Part shown: piece after piece, positions 1-7,118 of the stretch
How the letters are laid out: the number at the start of each line of letters is the position of its first letter
Numbering within the stretch: position 1 is the first letter of the stretch
DNA from: an uncultured Lachnospiraceae bacterium
Lineage (GTDB): Bacteria > Bacillota > Clostridia > Lachnospirales > Lachnospiraceae
Assembly: GCA_945787485.1 (NCBI GenBank)
Contig: CALZHV010000060.1
Span: 1-11,037 of the forward strand
Direction: 5' to 3'
Length of the DNA: 11,037 bases
Notes under the pieces: generated by a model
The model's input: only the letters and a program-made list of their open reading frames with translations
Told to the model about the DNA's origin: nothing
Databases searched by the model: none
Program-made: the position numbers and the translations under genes

Positions 1-27
1 AAAACGTCCTCCCACTCCGGGAGGACG
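1..27 (-). terminator. Hairpin terminator, minus strand, second behind tRNA-Ser
   Basis: A perfect 9-bp GC-rich stem (5-13 paired with 19-27) has a 5-base loop at 14-18. Read on the minus strand it is followed by at least four T (positions 4-1), where the window ends, so the full T-tract cannot be seen. Seven T also precede the stem (34-28). This is the form of an intrinsic terminator for leftward transcription from the tRNA gene. In the rightward direction only A follows the stem, so it would not terminate plus-strand transcripts. Confidence 0.7.
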
Positions 28-70
28 AAAAAAATCGGAGGTTTTGTCGCGGTTGTTCCCGCGACAAAAC
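28..70 (-). terminator. Hairpin directly behind tRNA-Ser with distal T-run
   Basis: A perfect 12-bp stem (41-52 with 59-70) encloses a 6-base loop at 53-58. On the minus strand it begins one base after the encoded CCA of the tRNA. A run of seven T (34-28) follows the stem after a 6-base spacer. It can act as a first, less canonical terminator, or as a 3' structure that limits exonuclease trimming of the precursor. The spacer between stem and T-run makes its strength uncertain. Confidence 0.55.
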
Positions 71-71
71 T

Positions 72-160
72 TGGCGGAGACGGCGAGATTCGAACTCGCG
101 GGGGCGTAAGCCCTAACTGATTTCGAGTCAGCCCCGTTATGACCACTTCGATACGTCTCC
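72..160 (-). tRNA. tRNA-Ser (anticodon CGA)
   Basis: The minus strand folds as a class II (long variable arm) tRNA. The 7-bp acceptor stem pairs 160-154 with 82-76, the discriminator base is G (75), and CCA is encoded at 74-72. The anticodon loop CTCGAAA lies at 127-121, giving anticodon CGA at 125-123, which reads UCG serine codons. The T-arm contains the TTCGAAT motif. The 89-base length including CCA and the long variable arm fit serine tRNAs. A promoter lies immediately upstream (172-200) and two hairpins follow, so it is probably a single-gene transcript. No truncated tRNA copy or integrase gene is visible that would make it an attachment site here. Confidence 0.95.
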
Positions 161-171
161 ACAACGGATTA

Positions 172-200
172 ATTATAGCACATAATAAAATAAAATACAA
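172..200 (-). promoter_or_regulatory. Sigma-A promoter of tRNA-Ser
   Basis: On the minus strand there is a -35 box TTGTAT (200-195), a 17-base spacer, and a perfect -10 box TATAAT (177-172). Expected initiation is around 165, about five bases ahead of the mature tRNA 5' end. The perfect -10, ideal spacing and short leader are typical of stable-RNA promoters. Confidence 0.75.
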
Positions 201-341
201 TTTTATACAGACAATAAAAAGTCAAAAAATACATTTTTATCATCAAGATAATTTATGTATGTGCCGAAACTATAATTAGGGCTTTAATAGACAAAAAGCA
301 CAATATTCGGTATTTTTTGGCTTTTTTTCTATTATTTTCTA

Positions 342-370
342 TTGAGCAAATGTTAAGAATGTGTTACAAT
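342..370 (+). promoter_or_regulatory. Sigma-A promoter of the autolysin gene
   Basis: The -35 box TTGAGC (342-347) and -10 box TACAAT (365-370) are 17 bases apart. The region just upstream (about 311-341) is rich in T-tracts, which could act as an UP-like element. Initiation would fall near 377, giving a leader of about 40 bases with a strong AGGAG site at 405-409, 7 bases before the ATG. The rest of the 160-416 gap shows no further gene. Confidence 0.7.
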
Positions 371-416
371 TTTACACATATTTAGGGACACAAGAATAAA
401 GAAAAGGAGATGTGCT

Positions 417-3400
417 ATGATACGATTTAGACGATTATTGGCTGGAATTATGTGTGCAACAATGATTTTATCAGCAAATCCTGTGTCTGCGATGGCCACA
501 ACGGACCAAAGCACGGAAGACGTTACAGAAGCTACAACTGCTTATGAAACAACGGAAGAAGTAACGGAAGCTACAACAGAAGAAATAACCGAGGAGACAA
601 CCGAGGAAACAACCGAAGAAGTTACCGAGGAGATAACGGAAGAAACGACCGAAGAAACAACCGAGGAAACTACTGAGGAGACAACGGAAGAGGATGCTGA
701 GATTGAAAAACCATTACTTAATTATATGGTACTTGGCAGTGATTATGTTGAAGTTCCGGGTTCACAGTATGTAGCGGCAGATTTTGGTGACGAAAATACG
801 GTTATTGAAAATGCATATGTTAACTACACAAATACATATACGAAAGAAGAATACAGAGTTCCTGCATGTGTTATCGAAGGAAGCTCAATGCTGTTTGAAT
901 TCGATTTTGATGATATTTCTGTGGCAGGGATATATGAGGTTACGGCTATCGATTTGGTTGTAAACGGAAAAGAGTGTTCGGTTACAATGAAGGAAGCAGG
1001 AACTGCAGCTTTCTTTGGTGTAAATACAGCTATTGAAGCTGAACCATATGCGTGGATTTCGGAAGAATCAACAGATGCAGAAAATCCGGATGATGTTCCG
1101 GGCGTTATTGTAACAGATCCTTCTAATGATACGCTTACATCGGATGCGATTGCACAGGCTGTAAATGAGGTTTCAAAAATAAATGTTTCGCCAATAGAGT
1201 ATGAGATAGAAGAATACAGTGCAGATAAAAAGGTTGACGACGGCAAATTAATTATTTGTCTTGATCCGGGTCATGGTGGTACGGATTCGGGAGCGACAAG
1301 AACCTGGAACGGATATACATACATTGAGCGAGATATAAATCTTAAAATTGCTCTTGCATGTAAGGAAGAGCTCGAGAAATATTCCGGCGTAAAAGTGTAT
1401 TTGACCAGATATGACAATTCTACAAGCAGAACACTTACTGAAAGAGCCGAATATGCACAGAGTGTAAATGCAGATGTTCTTATCAGTATGCATATTAACT
1501 CAACTGCTTCTACATCTACAACATCAACAGGTGCAGAGGTAATTATTCCAAATACAAGCTACAATATTGATGTTCATAACGAAGCAGACGCACTTGGTAA
1601 GAAAATACTTGAGATGCTTGCAAAGCTTGGAATAAACAACAGAGGAACATATTCAAGAAATACAACAATCGGTGAAAAATATGATGATGGTTCAATCGCA
1701 GATTATTATACTTTAATATATGCCACTAAAGTGCGTGGCATAACAGGTATGATAGTTGAACATGCATTTGTAAGTAATCAAAGTGACTGTGAAACATATC
1801 TTAGAACTGATGCATCTATTGCCAAGCTTGGAAAAGCAGATGCAGAGGCAATTATCGCATATTACGATTTAAAGGTTGGCGATCCGACTATCGAATATGA
1901 TGGTATAAATTACAGTGCAGTTTATAATTACGATTATTATGTAAATAAATATGCTGATGTCAAAAAAAAATATGCAAAGGATAAAGTCGGCGCATTAGAG
2001 CACTTTGTCAAGATTGGTATGAGCGAAGGAAGACAGGCAAAGGCTTCATTCAACGTAAATTCATATAGAAACGAATATGTGGATTTGAGAATTAAATACA
2101 GAAATCAGCTTCCGAAATACTATTTACATTATATAAATATAGGTAAAAAAGAGGGAAGAAACGGTACAGGCTGTACAGAGTTAAAGGATATTTTAACTAC
2201 ATGGGAAGGTATCGATTACTCACTTGTTTATGATTTTTACTATTATACAAACAAATACAGTAAGGTTAAAGAAAAATTCGCAAATGATGATGTTGGTGCA
2301 ATAAAGTATTTTGCTACATATGGTATTACCATTGGACAAAGAGGTAACGAAGCATTCCAGCTTAGTGCATACAGAAACAGATATCAGGATTTGAGATTAA
2401 AATACAAAAATGACCTTCCACAGTATTATTGGCACTATATAAGAGTAGGACATACAAACAGAATAGGTAATAATTGTACAGAACTTAGAAATCCTGTAAC
2501 AACATTGGATGGTATAGATTACAGTCGTGTTTACGATTATCACTATTATATAAAGAAGCATCCTGAGGTTATTGAGAAATATGGTGAGTTTGATGACCTT
2601 TCGGTTTTGACATACTTTGTTAATACCGGTATGAAAAATGGACACAGAGCGTCAGAAAATTTCAGTGTTAAATCATACAGATTAAGGTATTGGGATCTTA
2701 GAGTTAAATATGAAAGAGATCTTCCGCAATATTATCTTCACTATATAAGAACAGGATATAAAAATCGTCTGGGCACAGGCTGTACAGAGCTTAAAAATCC
2801 TGTAACGACATTGGATGGTGTAGATTACAGTCCGGTTTACGATTATAATTACTACATCAAAAAACATCCTGAACTCGTAAAAATGTATGGAAATGATGAT
2901 GATGTATCCGTACTCAGATATTTCATTAATACGGGTATGCCAAGCGGACACAGAGCATCAGAAAACTTTAGTGTTACTTCATATAGATACAGATATAAGG
3001 ACCTTAGACGTAAGTTCCATCTCAATTGGAAATTGTACTACATGCATTACATAGAAAAGGGTAAAGCCGAGAACAGAATCACAACAGGTTTTACAACTTA
3101 CTATAGAATAATCACAGATTACAATGATGTTGATTACAGTCTTGTCTACAATTTCAATGACTTTATAGAAGCGAACCCTACGCTTACAAGCAAAATTAAA
3201 AATGATGATGCGTATGCAATACAATATTTTGTTCAGTCAGGTATGAAGAAGGGTCTTGTTTCAAGCAAGAGCTTCAACGTAAAATATTACAGACAAAACT
3301 ACAAGGATTTGAATGATAAATTCGGAGATAATTGGGAACTTTACTATAAGCACTATATGGAAACCGGTTATAAGGAAAAGAGAGTTGCCGACAAGCTTAT

Positions 3401-3935
3401 TCAGACATCGATAATGGGCTCTCCGGAGACTACGGTTGCTAAGATGGTTAAATACTACAATGCACGTGCTACATATCCTTCTTACTATAAAACCTCAGGC
3501 TCTGATGCACCGACAATAGAGGATTTCTGCAAGCTCTATTACAATGAATGTGTTGCTGAGGGAGTACGTCCCGAGGTTGCATTTGCTCAGTCAATGAAGG
3601 AAACCGGCTTCCTAAAATTTGGTGGTCAGGTTAAGATTGAACAGTTTAACTTTGCAGGACTTGGTGCTACTGACGGAGGTTCCGGTGGAGCAAGCTTTCC
3701 ATCAGTAAAGATAGGTATAAGAGCTCACGTACAACATCTTAAAGCATATGCATGTACTGACGACCTTGTAAAGAAATGTGTGGACCCAAGATTTAATCTT
3801 GTGACAAGAGGCTGTGCAGAATATGTTGAATGGCTTGGAGTTAATGAAAATCCTTACGGAAAAGGTTGGGCTACGGCAAAAAATTACGGTTACAGTATCG
3901 TAAATGATTATATGGATGTATTATTAAAGTATTAA
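417..3935 (+). CDS. Secreted bifunctional autolysin: N-acetylmuramoyl-L-alanine amidase plus glucosaminidase with five long repeats
   Basis: Peptidoglycan hydrolase predicted to act outside the membrane. Residues 1-25 form a signal peptide (RFRR, a hydrophobic core, then PVSA). A Thr/Glu low-complexity tract spans about 33-92, and a beta-rich domain of unknown role about 98-205. Residues 276-484 are an Amidase_3 domain: the zinc and catalytic set is visible as DPGHGG (H286), YIERD (E304), SMHIN (H359) and IVEHAF (E448). Residues 496-989 hold five repeats of 101-103 residues, each with two halves carrying YY..KY..V and HY...G..EGR-like motifs. Residues about 1003-1170 are a glucosaminidase (PF01832-like) domain, with the probable catalytic E1062 in KETG. 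It would cut both the amide bond and the glycan strand. There is no LPXTG or membrane anchor, so the repeats probably hold it to the wall (inference). The start is set by AGGAG 7 bases upstream. It has its own promoter and a hairpin behind it, and precedes a glycan-export operon. All visible catalytic residues are intact. Confidence 0.93.
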   Translation: MIRFRRLLAGIMCATMILSANPVSAMATTDQSTEDVTEATTAYETTEEVTEATTEEITEETTEETTEEVTEEITEETTEETTEETTEETTEEDAEIEKPLLNYMVLGSDYVEVPGSQYVAADFGDENTVIENAYVNYTNTYTKEEYRVPACVIEGSSMLFEFDFDDISVAGIYEVTAIDLVVNGKECSVTMKEAGTAAFFGVNTAIEAEPYAWISEESTDAENPDDVPGVIVTDPSNDTLTSDAIAQAVNEVSKINVSPIEYEIEEYSADKKVDDGKLIICLDPGHGGTDSGATRTWNGYTYIERDINLKIALACKEELEKYSGVKVYLTRYDNSTSRTLTERAEYAQSVNADVLISMHINSTASTSTTSTGAEVIIPNTSYNIDVHNEADALGKKILEMLAKLGINNRGTYSRNTTIGEKYDDGSIADYYTLIYATKVRGITGMIVEHAFVSNQSDCETYLRTDASIAKLGKADAEAIIAYYDLKVGDPTIEYDGINYSAVYNYDYYVNKYADVKKKYAKDKVGALEHFVKIGMSEGRQAKASFNVNSYRNEYVDLRIKYRNQLPKYYLHYINIGKKEGRNGTGCTELKDILTTWEGIDYSLVYDFYYYTNKYSKVKEKFANDDVGAIKYFATYGITIGQRGNEAFQLSAYRNRYQDLRLKYKNDLPQYYWHYIRVGHTNRIGNNCTELRNPVTTLDGIDYSRVYDYHYYIKKHPEVIEKYGEFDDLSVLTYFVNTGMKNGHRASENFSVKSYRLRYWDLRVKYERDLPQYYLHYIRTGYKNRLGTGCTELKNPVTTLDGVDYSPVYDYNYYIKKHPELVKMYGNDDDVSVLRYFINTGMPSGHRASENFSVTSYRYRYKDLRRKFHLNWKLYYMHYIEKGKAENRITTGFTTYYRIITDYNDVDYSLVYNFNDFIEANPTLTSKIKNDDAYAIQYFVQSGMKKGLVSSKSFNVKYYRQNYKDLNDKFGDNWELYYKHYMETGYKEKRVADKLIQTSIMGSPETTVAKMVKYYNARATYPSYYKTSGSDAPTIEDFCKLYYNECVAEGVRPEVAFAQSMKETGFLKFGGQVKIEQFNFAGLGATDGGSGGASFPSVKIGIRAHVQHLKAYACTDDLVKKCVDPRFNLVTRGCAEYVEWLGVNENPYGKGWATAKNYGYSIVNDYMDVLLKY
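513..692 (+). repeat. Thr/Glu-rich tandem repeat tract in the autolysin
   Basis: Residues about 33-92 are almost only Thr and Glu, in units such as TTEE, VTEE and ITEE. At DNA level the units are diverged by synonymous changes (acc/aca/acg/act, gaa/gag), so the tract is old or under selection at protein level rather than a fresh slippage product. It is probably an extended acidic, wall-spanning or O-glycosylation-prone stalk between the signal peptide and the first folded domain (inference). Confidence 0.85.
1902..3383 (+). repeat. Five tandem ~306-bp coding repeats in the autolysin
   Basis: Units begin at residues 496, 598, 699, 801 and about 904, so the period is 101-103 codons. Each unit starts with a G(I/V)DYS.VY motif. 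A first half follows (YY..K...V then a short acidic DD segment and YF...GM), then a second half (SYR.RY.DLR.K then YY.HYI..G and GCTEL). Units 3 and 4 are closest: they share ENFSV, NPVTTLDG and long near-identical DNA stretches about 306 bases apart, which points to a recent duplication. Unit 5 is the most diverged and lacks GCTEL. The HY...G..EGR-type motif recurs in many bacterial surface proteins; ligand unknown. Confidence 0.85.
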
Positions 3936-3959
3936 ATGGCTATATTATTAAAATATTAA
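3912..3959 (+). repeat. 24-bp tandem duplication over the autolysin stop codon
   Basis: Positions 3912-3935 hold the last seven sense codons (MDVLLKY) and TAA. They are repeated at once in 3936-3959 with 21 of 24 bases identical. The copy would read MAILLKY followed by TAA in the same frame, so both stops are kept. It adds a back-up stop and no coding sequence. Confidence 0.85.
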
Positions 3960-3975
3960 TATGTAAGTAAAGAAA

Positions 3976-4012
3976 AGGCCTGCTTTGGGAATAATAGTAC
4001 CGAGGCAGGCCT
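3976..4012 (+). terminator. Hairpin terminator between autolysin and export operon
   Basis: A 13-bp stem pairs 3976-3988 with 4000-4012 (two G-T pairs on the plus transcript; the outer 8 bp are perfect and GC-rich) around an 11-base loop. The plus-strand tail is only weakly T-rich. On the minus strand the tail is TTTTCTTT, so the structure fits leftward termination at least as well. It most likely separates the autolysin unit from the operon promoter, which starts four bases later. Confidence 0.6.
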
Positions 4013-4015
4013 GTC

Positions 4016-4044
4016 TTGATTATGAATATTAAGCATGTTATAAT
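4016..4044 (+). promoter_or_regulatory. Strong sigma-A promoter of the glycan-export operon
   Basis: The -35 box TTGATT (4016-4021), a 17-base spacer and the consensus -10 box TATAAT (4039-4044) are preceded by an extended -10 TG (4036-4037). Initiation is expected near 4051. The promoter abuts the preceding hairpin and should drive the whole plus-strand gene series, since no other terminator or comparable promoter is seen before 10914. Confidence 0.8.
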
Positions 4045-4076
4045 CAAACAGAATATGCATTACTATGGAGATATCT

Positions 4077-4880
4077 ATGAATAACAGTAAGTGGCTCCCT
4101 GTGGAGCTGTATAATAACAGAAAATTAATATGGACGTTATCAAAAAATGATTTTAAAACAAAGTTTTCGGGTTCGTATCTTGGTAAATTATGGGCTTTTG
4201 TTCAGCCGGTTGTGACAGTGCTTGTTTACTGGTTTGTATTTCAGGTTGGACTGCGAGCTAATAATATGTGCGATTATCCTTATGTATTATGGCTCATGTC
4301 AGGTCTTGTGCCATGGTTTTATTTTTCGGATGCGTTAAACGGCGGAACAAATGCACTTATAGAATACAACTATCTTGTTAAAAAGGTTGTATTTAACATC
4401 AGCATTCTGCCGGTAGTTAAAGTGCTTTCCAACATATTTGTAAATTTGTTTTTTATCGGTCTTGTATTTGTATTATGCTGGATATATGGTTATACACCGG
4501 ATTTATATTCATTACAGCTTGTATATTACATGCTTTGTTCATTTTTGCTTGTGCTTGGATTATCATATTTTACATCTGCCGTTGTCTGTTTTTTCAGGGA
4601 TTTGGGACAGATTGTGTCGATTGCGCTTCAGATAGGAATGTGGATTACACCTATATTGTGGGATGCATCACAGAAATTTGAGGGCTGGCTGCTCATAATA
4701 TTCAAGCTTAATCCGGTTTATTATATTGTGGATGGTTTCAGAGATTGTCTGCTCCAAAAGACATGGTTTTTTGAAAAGGGTGCCTGGACTATTTATTTCT
4801 GGGTGTTTACAATATTAGCCAATGTTATCGGAGTAAGAGTATTTAAGAAATTGCGAGTACATTTCGCAGATGTTTTGTAG
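4077..4880 (+). CDS. wzm: ABC-2 type polysaccharide export permease (Wzm/TagG family)
   Basis: Membrane subunit of a two-part ABC exporter for a lipid-linked surface polysaccharide or teichoic-acid-like polymer, paired with the ATPase gene that follows. The 267 residues match the family length, with about six hydrophobic segments. Family landmarks visible: an N-terminal amphipathic stretch with DFKTKFSGSYLGKLW, then SGLVPWFYF, FFRDLGQIVSIALQI followed by WITPILWD, NPVYYIVDGFRD, and the C-terminal FADVL ending. I chose ATG 4077 over ATG 4065 because GGAG (4067-4070) sits 6 bases ahead of it. The earlier ATG lacks a ribosome site and would follow a leader of only about 14 bases. It is the first gene of the operon and ends 16 bases before the ATPase start used here. 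The polymer exported cannot be told from this protein alone. Confidence 0.92.
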   Translation: MNNSKWLPVELYNNRKLIWTLSKNDFKTKFSGSYLGKLWAFVQPVVTVLVYWFVFQVGLRANNMCDYPYVLWLMSGLVPWFYFSDALNGGTNALIEYNYLVKKVVFNISILPVVKVLSNIFVNLFFIGLVFVLCWIYGYTPDLYSLQLVYYMLCSFLLVLGLSYFTSAVVCFFRDLGQIVSIALQIGMWITPILWDASQKFEGWLLIIFKLNPVYYIVDGFRDCLLQKTWFFEKGAWTIYFWVFTILANVIGVRVFKKLRVHFADVL

Positions 4881-4896
4881 GAGAAGAATATACCAA

Positions 4897-6162
4897 ATGA
4901 ATGATGTGGCAATAAGTGTTTGTGACGTTACAAAATTATATAAGCTTTATGATAAGCCTTCTGACAGACTTAAGGAATCGCTTGGACTTACAAGAAAGAA
5001 AAAGTACAAGGAGCATTATGCATTACATAACCTGAGCTTTGATATAAAAAAAGGTGAGTGTGTAGGTATAATAGGAACAAATGGCGCTGGAAAGTCTACA
5101 ATACTTAAGATAATTACAGGGGTTCTTAATCCTACTGAGGGAGAAGTGAAAATTGACGGACGTATTTCAGCATTGTTAGAGCTTGGCGCTGGCTTTAACA
5201 TGGAGTATACAGGCATAGAGAATATATATCTAAACGGAACAATGATAGGCTTTTCAAAGGAAGAAATCGATAAGAAGCTTGATGCGATATTAAGCTTTGC
5301 CGATATTGGAGATTTTGTAAATCAGCCGGTCAAGACATATTCTTCAGGTATGTTTGTAAGACTGGCATTTGCTGTAGCAATTAATATCGAGCCGGAAATT
5401 CTTATCGTCGATGAAGCATTGTCTGTAGGTGATGTGTTTTTTCAGGCTAAATGTTACAAAAAATTCGAGGAGTTCAAACAGCAGGGTAAAACCATATTGT
5501 TTGTAAGCCATGATTTAAGCTCCATAAGTAAGTATTGTGACAGAGTTGTGCTATTAAATAAGGGAAAAAAGGTTGATGAGGGTTCACCTAAGGAAATGGT
5601 TGGTCTGTACAAGCGTATTCTTTTAAATCACTATGATGAGGATGGAGAAGGTGAAAAGAATTTGTCAAAACAGGATGATGACACATGGAAGTCTAATTAT
5701 AAGATAAATCCTGATGTTGATGAATATGGTGATGGTACTGCTACGATAGTTGACTTTGCAGTAGTCGATGAAGACGGTGTCGTCACAAACAGCATAGAAA
5801 AAGGCACGAAATTCACAATAAAGTCAAAGGTAAGATTTGAACAGGATATCGACAGCCCTATTTTTACGTACACTTTTAAAAATATACAGGGTACAGCTAT
5901 TACAGGTACCAACACAATGTATGAAAAAGTAAATATAGGCATGGCTAAAAAGGGCGAGGTTTACGTTGCTTCATTTGAACAGGTGATGAATCTTCAAGGT
6001 GGAGAATATCTCCTGTCGATAAGCTGCACCGGTTATTCGGGTGGTGAATTTAAGGCTCATCACAGATTGTATGATGTAATAAATATAACAGTTGTATCAG
6101 ATAAAAACACTGTAGGCTTCTATGATATGTTTTCAGAAGCAAGTGCAGAAAAGATCAATTGA
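4897..6162 (+). CDS. wzt: Polysaccharide ABC exporter ATPase with C-terminal carbohydrate-binding-type domain (Wzt family)
   Basis: ATPase subunit that powers export through the preceding permease. In the 421-residue product (numbered from ATG 4897), the nucleotide-binding domain fills about 1-245: Walker A GTNGAGKST (60-68), signature YSSGM (148-152, the form usual in Wzt/TagH), Walker B ILIVDE (168-173) and the switch histidine in SHD (H205). An acidic linker follows (about 246-270). A beta-rich domain (about 272-411) opens with GDGTATIVDFAV, as in Wzt_C domains that bind the end of the exported glycan. Such a domain usually means the chain terminus is read before export. ATG 4870 is in frame but has no ribosome site. 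AGGAG at 4879-4883 favours 4897, though its 13-base spacing is long. The stop lies inside a ~41-bp tandem duplication. Confidence 0.92.
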   Translation: MNDVAISVCDVTKLYKLYDKPSDRLKESLGLTRKKKYKEHYALHNLSFDIKKGECVGIIGTNGAGKSTILKIITGVLNPTEGEVKIDGRISALLELGAGFNMEYTGIENIYLNGTMIGFSKEEIDKKLDAILSFADIGDFVNQPVKTYSSGMFVRLAFAVAINIEPEILIVDEALSVGDVFFQAKCYKKFEEFKQQGKTILFVSHDLSSISKYCDRVVLLNKGKKVDEGSPKEMVGLYKRILLNHYDEDGEGEKNLSKQDDDTWKSNYKINPDVDEYGDGTATIVDFAVVDEDGVVTNSIEKGTKFTIKSKVRFEQDIDSPIFTYTFKNIQGTAITGTNTMYEKVNIGMAKKGEVYVASFEQVMNLQGGEYLLSISCTGYSGGEFKAHHRLYDVINITVVSDKNTVGFYDMFSEASAEKIN

Positions 6163-6224
6163 TATGCAACAAAAGAACGAAAATGCAGAAAAAGGTTAAT
6201 TAATATGCAGCAAAAGAACGAAAA
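6144..6224 (+). repeat. ~41-bp tandem duplication across the wzt/methyltransferase junction
   Basis: Unit A (6144-6183) and unit B (6184-6224) align with one indel and a few substitutions. Over the core, 6162-6185 and 6203-6226, 23 of 24 bases match. Each unit carries a purine-rich ribosome-site-like stretch, an ATG and the codons for MQQKNEN. Unit A also contains the wzt stop. The duplication therefore copied the translation start of the methyltransferase gene, leaving a decoy start upstream. Confidence 0.85.
6164..6199 (+). CDS. Eleven-codon minicistron made by the junction duplication
   Basis: ATG 6164 reads MQQKNENAEKG and stops at TAA 6197-6199, five bases before the methyltransferase ATG. 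Its first seven residues equal those of the methyltransferase, and AEKG echoes the AEK near the Wzt C-terminus, as expected from the duplication. The site ahead of it (GAAAAGAT) is a weaker Shine-Dalgarno than the AAAAAGG before ATG 6205. Translation is possible but unproven. It may be neutral, or it may feed ribosomes to the next gene by re-initiation. Confidence 0.3.
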   Translation: MQQKNENAEKG

Positions 6225-7116
6225 TGTAAAATTGCATATAGGTAATTCATGTCAGAAAGAAGACGGCATAGCTTGCTTTGACGAAATAATGGATGCTGTT
6301 TCAGGCGGCTGTGTGGATAATTACGAAAAAGCAATTCTTGCCGGCAAAAACCCTGACATGATGAAATATTTATCAAGACTTAAAACCAACATTGTAGAAG
6401 CTATGGATTTAAGTCTTGATTTGATTGTGCTTGAGCTTGGCTCGGAATGCGGAGTGGTGACTAACGCATTAGCCAAAAAGACAAAGGCGGTTGACAGTGT
6501 TGAAACGGATTATTCAAAATGTGTTGTGAGCTCATGTGTAAATAAGGCAAATGATAACGTAAACATTTATGCGGAAGACCCTTATGTATGGTTAAGCTTA
6601 AATGAGGACAAGGAAGAGTGTTATGATGTGATAACAATGATAGGCGGTTTTTCCATGTTCCCCGAGGATAAAGGGTATGACAAAGGTGAGATTATCCGGA
6701 AGCTAAAAAGAATGTTAAAGCCCAGCGGGAAAATATATTTTGCCGTTGACAATAAGTATGGAATGAAATATTTTAGCGGACAAAGGCAGAAAAATATAAA
6801 TAAGTATTTTGAGGGCCTCACAATTGGGAATGATAAATGTATGAAGCGTTCATATTCTGTCAGGGAAATAAATGAATTGTTTGAGGATATGGATATTTTC
6901 TATTACTATCCTTATCCTGATTACACATTTACAACAGCTGTTTATTCGGATGAATGGCTTCCTAAAACAGGTGAACTTGATATAAGAAAAACAAATTACG
7001 GAGAAAGTACAATGCTGCTTTTCGATGAGGTGTCGGCATTTGAAAATGCCATAAGAGATGGAGAATTTAAAACATTTGCAAATTCATATATGGTTATGTG
7101 TACGAGAAAGGCTTAG
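6205..7116 (+). CDS. Class I SAM-dependent methyltransferase of the surface-glycan operon
   Basis: Predicted cytoplasmic methyltransferase of 303 residues. The Rossmann-fold motif I is LELGSECGVV (76-85), a variant in which the usual second glycine is replaced by Glu-Cys. An acidic residue at the end of strand 2 follows (E100 in SVETD). ECYDVITMIG (138-147) is the motif IV-like strand, and LKPSGKIYFAVDN (171-183) the post-motif region. VDNKYGMKYFSGQ (181-193) and YPYPDYTF (235-242) resemble segments I associate with methyltransferases in Firmicutes polysaccharide loci (the ENRFGLKYWAG type). Its substrate is probably the exported glycan or its lipid-linked precursor (inference). A weak AAGG site precedes the start by 9 bases. 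The ORF ends two bases before the next start, so the two are probably translationally coupled. O- or N-methylation of another small molecule cannot be excluded. Confidence 0.8.
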   Translation: MQQKNENVKLHIGNSCQKEDGIACFDEIMDAVSGGCVDNYEKAILAGKNPDMMKYLSRLKTNIVEAMDLSLDLIVLELGSECGVVTNALAKKTKAVDSVETDYSKCVVSSCVNKANDNVNIYAEDPYVWLSLNEDKEECYDVITMIGGFSMFPEDKGYDKGEIIRKLKRMLKPSGKIYFAVDNKYGMKYFSGQRQKNINKYFEGLTIGNDKCMKRSYSVREINELFEDMDIFYYYPYPDYTFTTAVYSDEWLPKTGELDIRKTNYGESTMLLFDEVSAFENAIRDGEFKTFANSYMVMCTRKA

Positions 7117-7118
7117 GG

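Noticed and set aside
72..160. tRNA-Ser as an attachment site for an integrated element
   Set aside because: No integrase, no direct repeat of the tRNA 3' end and no change in gene style are visible in the window.
220..276. Isolated promoter-like boxes: TTGACT on the minus strand (225-220) and TATAAT on the plus strand (271-276)
   Set aside because: Neither has a partner box at a suitable spacing, whereas better-paired promoters exist for both flanking genes.
824..3224. Several minus-strand ORFs of 81-140 codons inside the autolysin gene
   Set aside because: They lie antisense to a gene with clear domains, lack ribosome sites, and their composition simply mirrors the coding strand and its repeats.
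1902..3383. CRISPR-like array
   Set aside because: The ~306-bp periodic units are coding, diverged and contiguous with no spacers; no short repeat-spacer pattern exists elsewhere in the window.
4475..4681. Plus-strand ORF of 68 codons inside the permease gene
   Set aside because: It is a shifted frame within wzm without its own start signals; its hydrophobicity reflects the underlying membrane segments.
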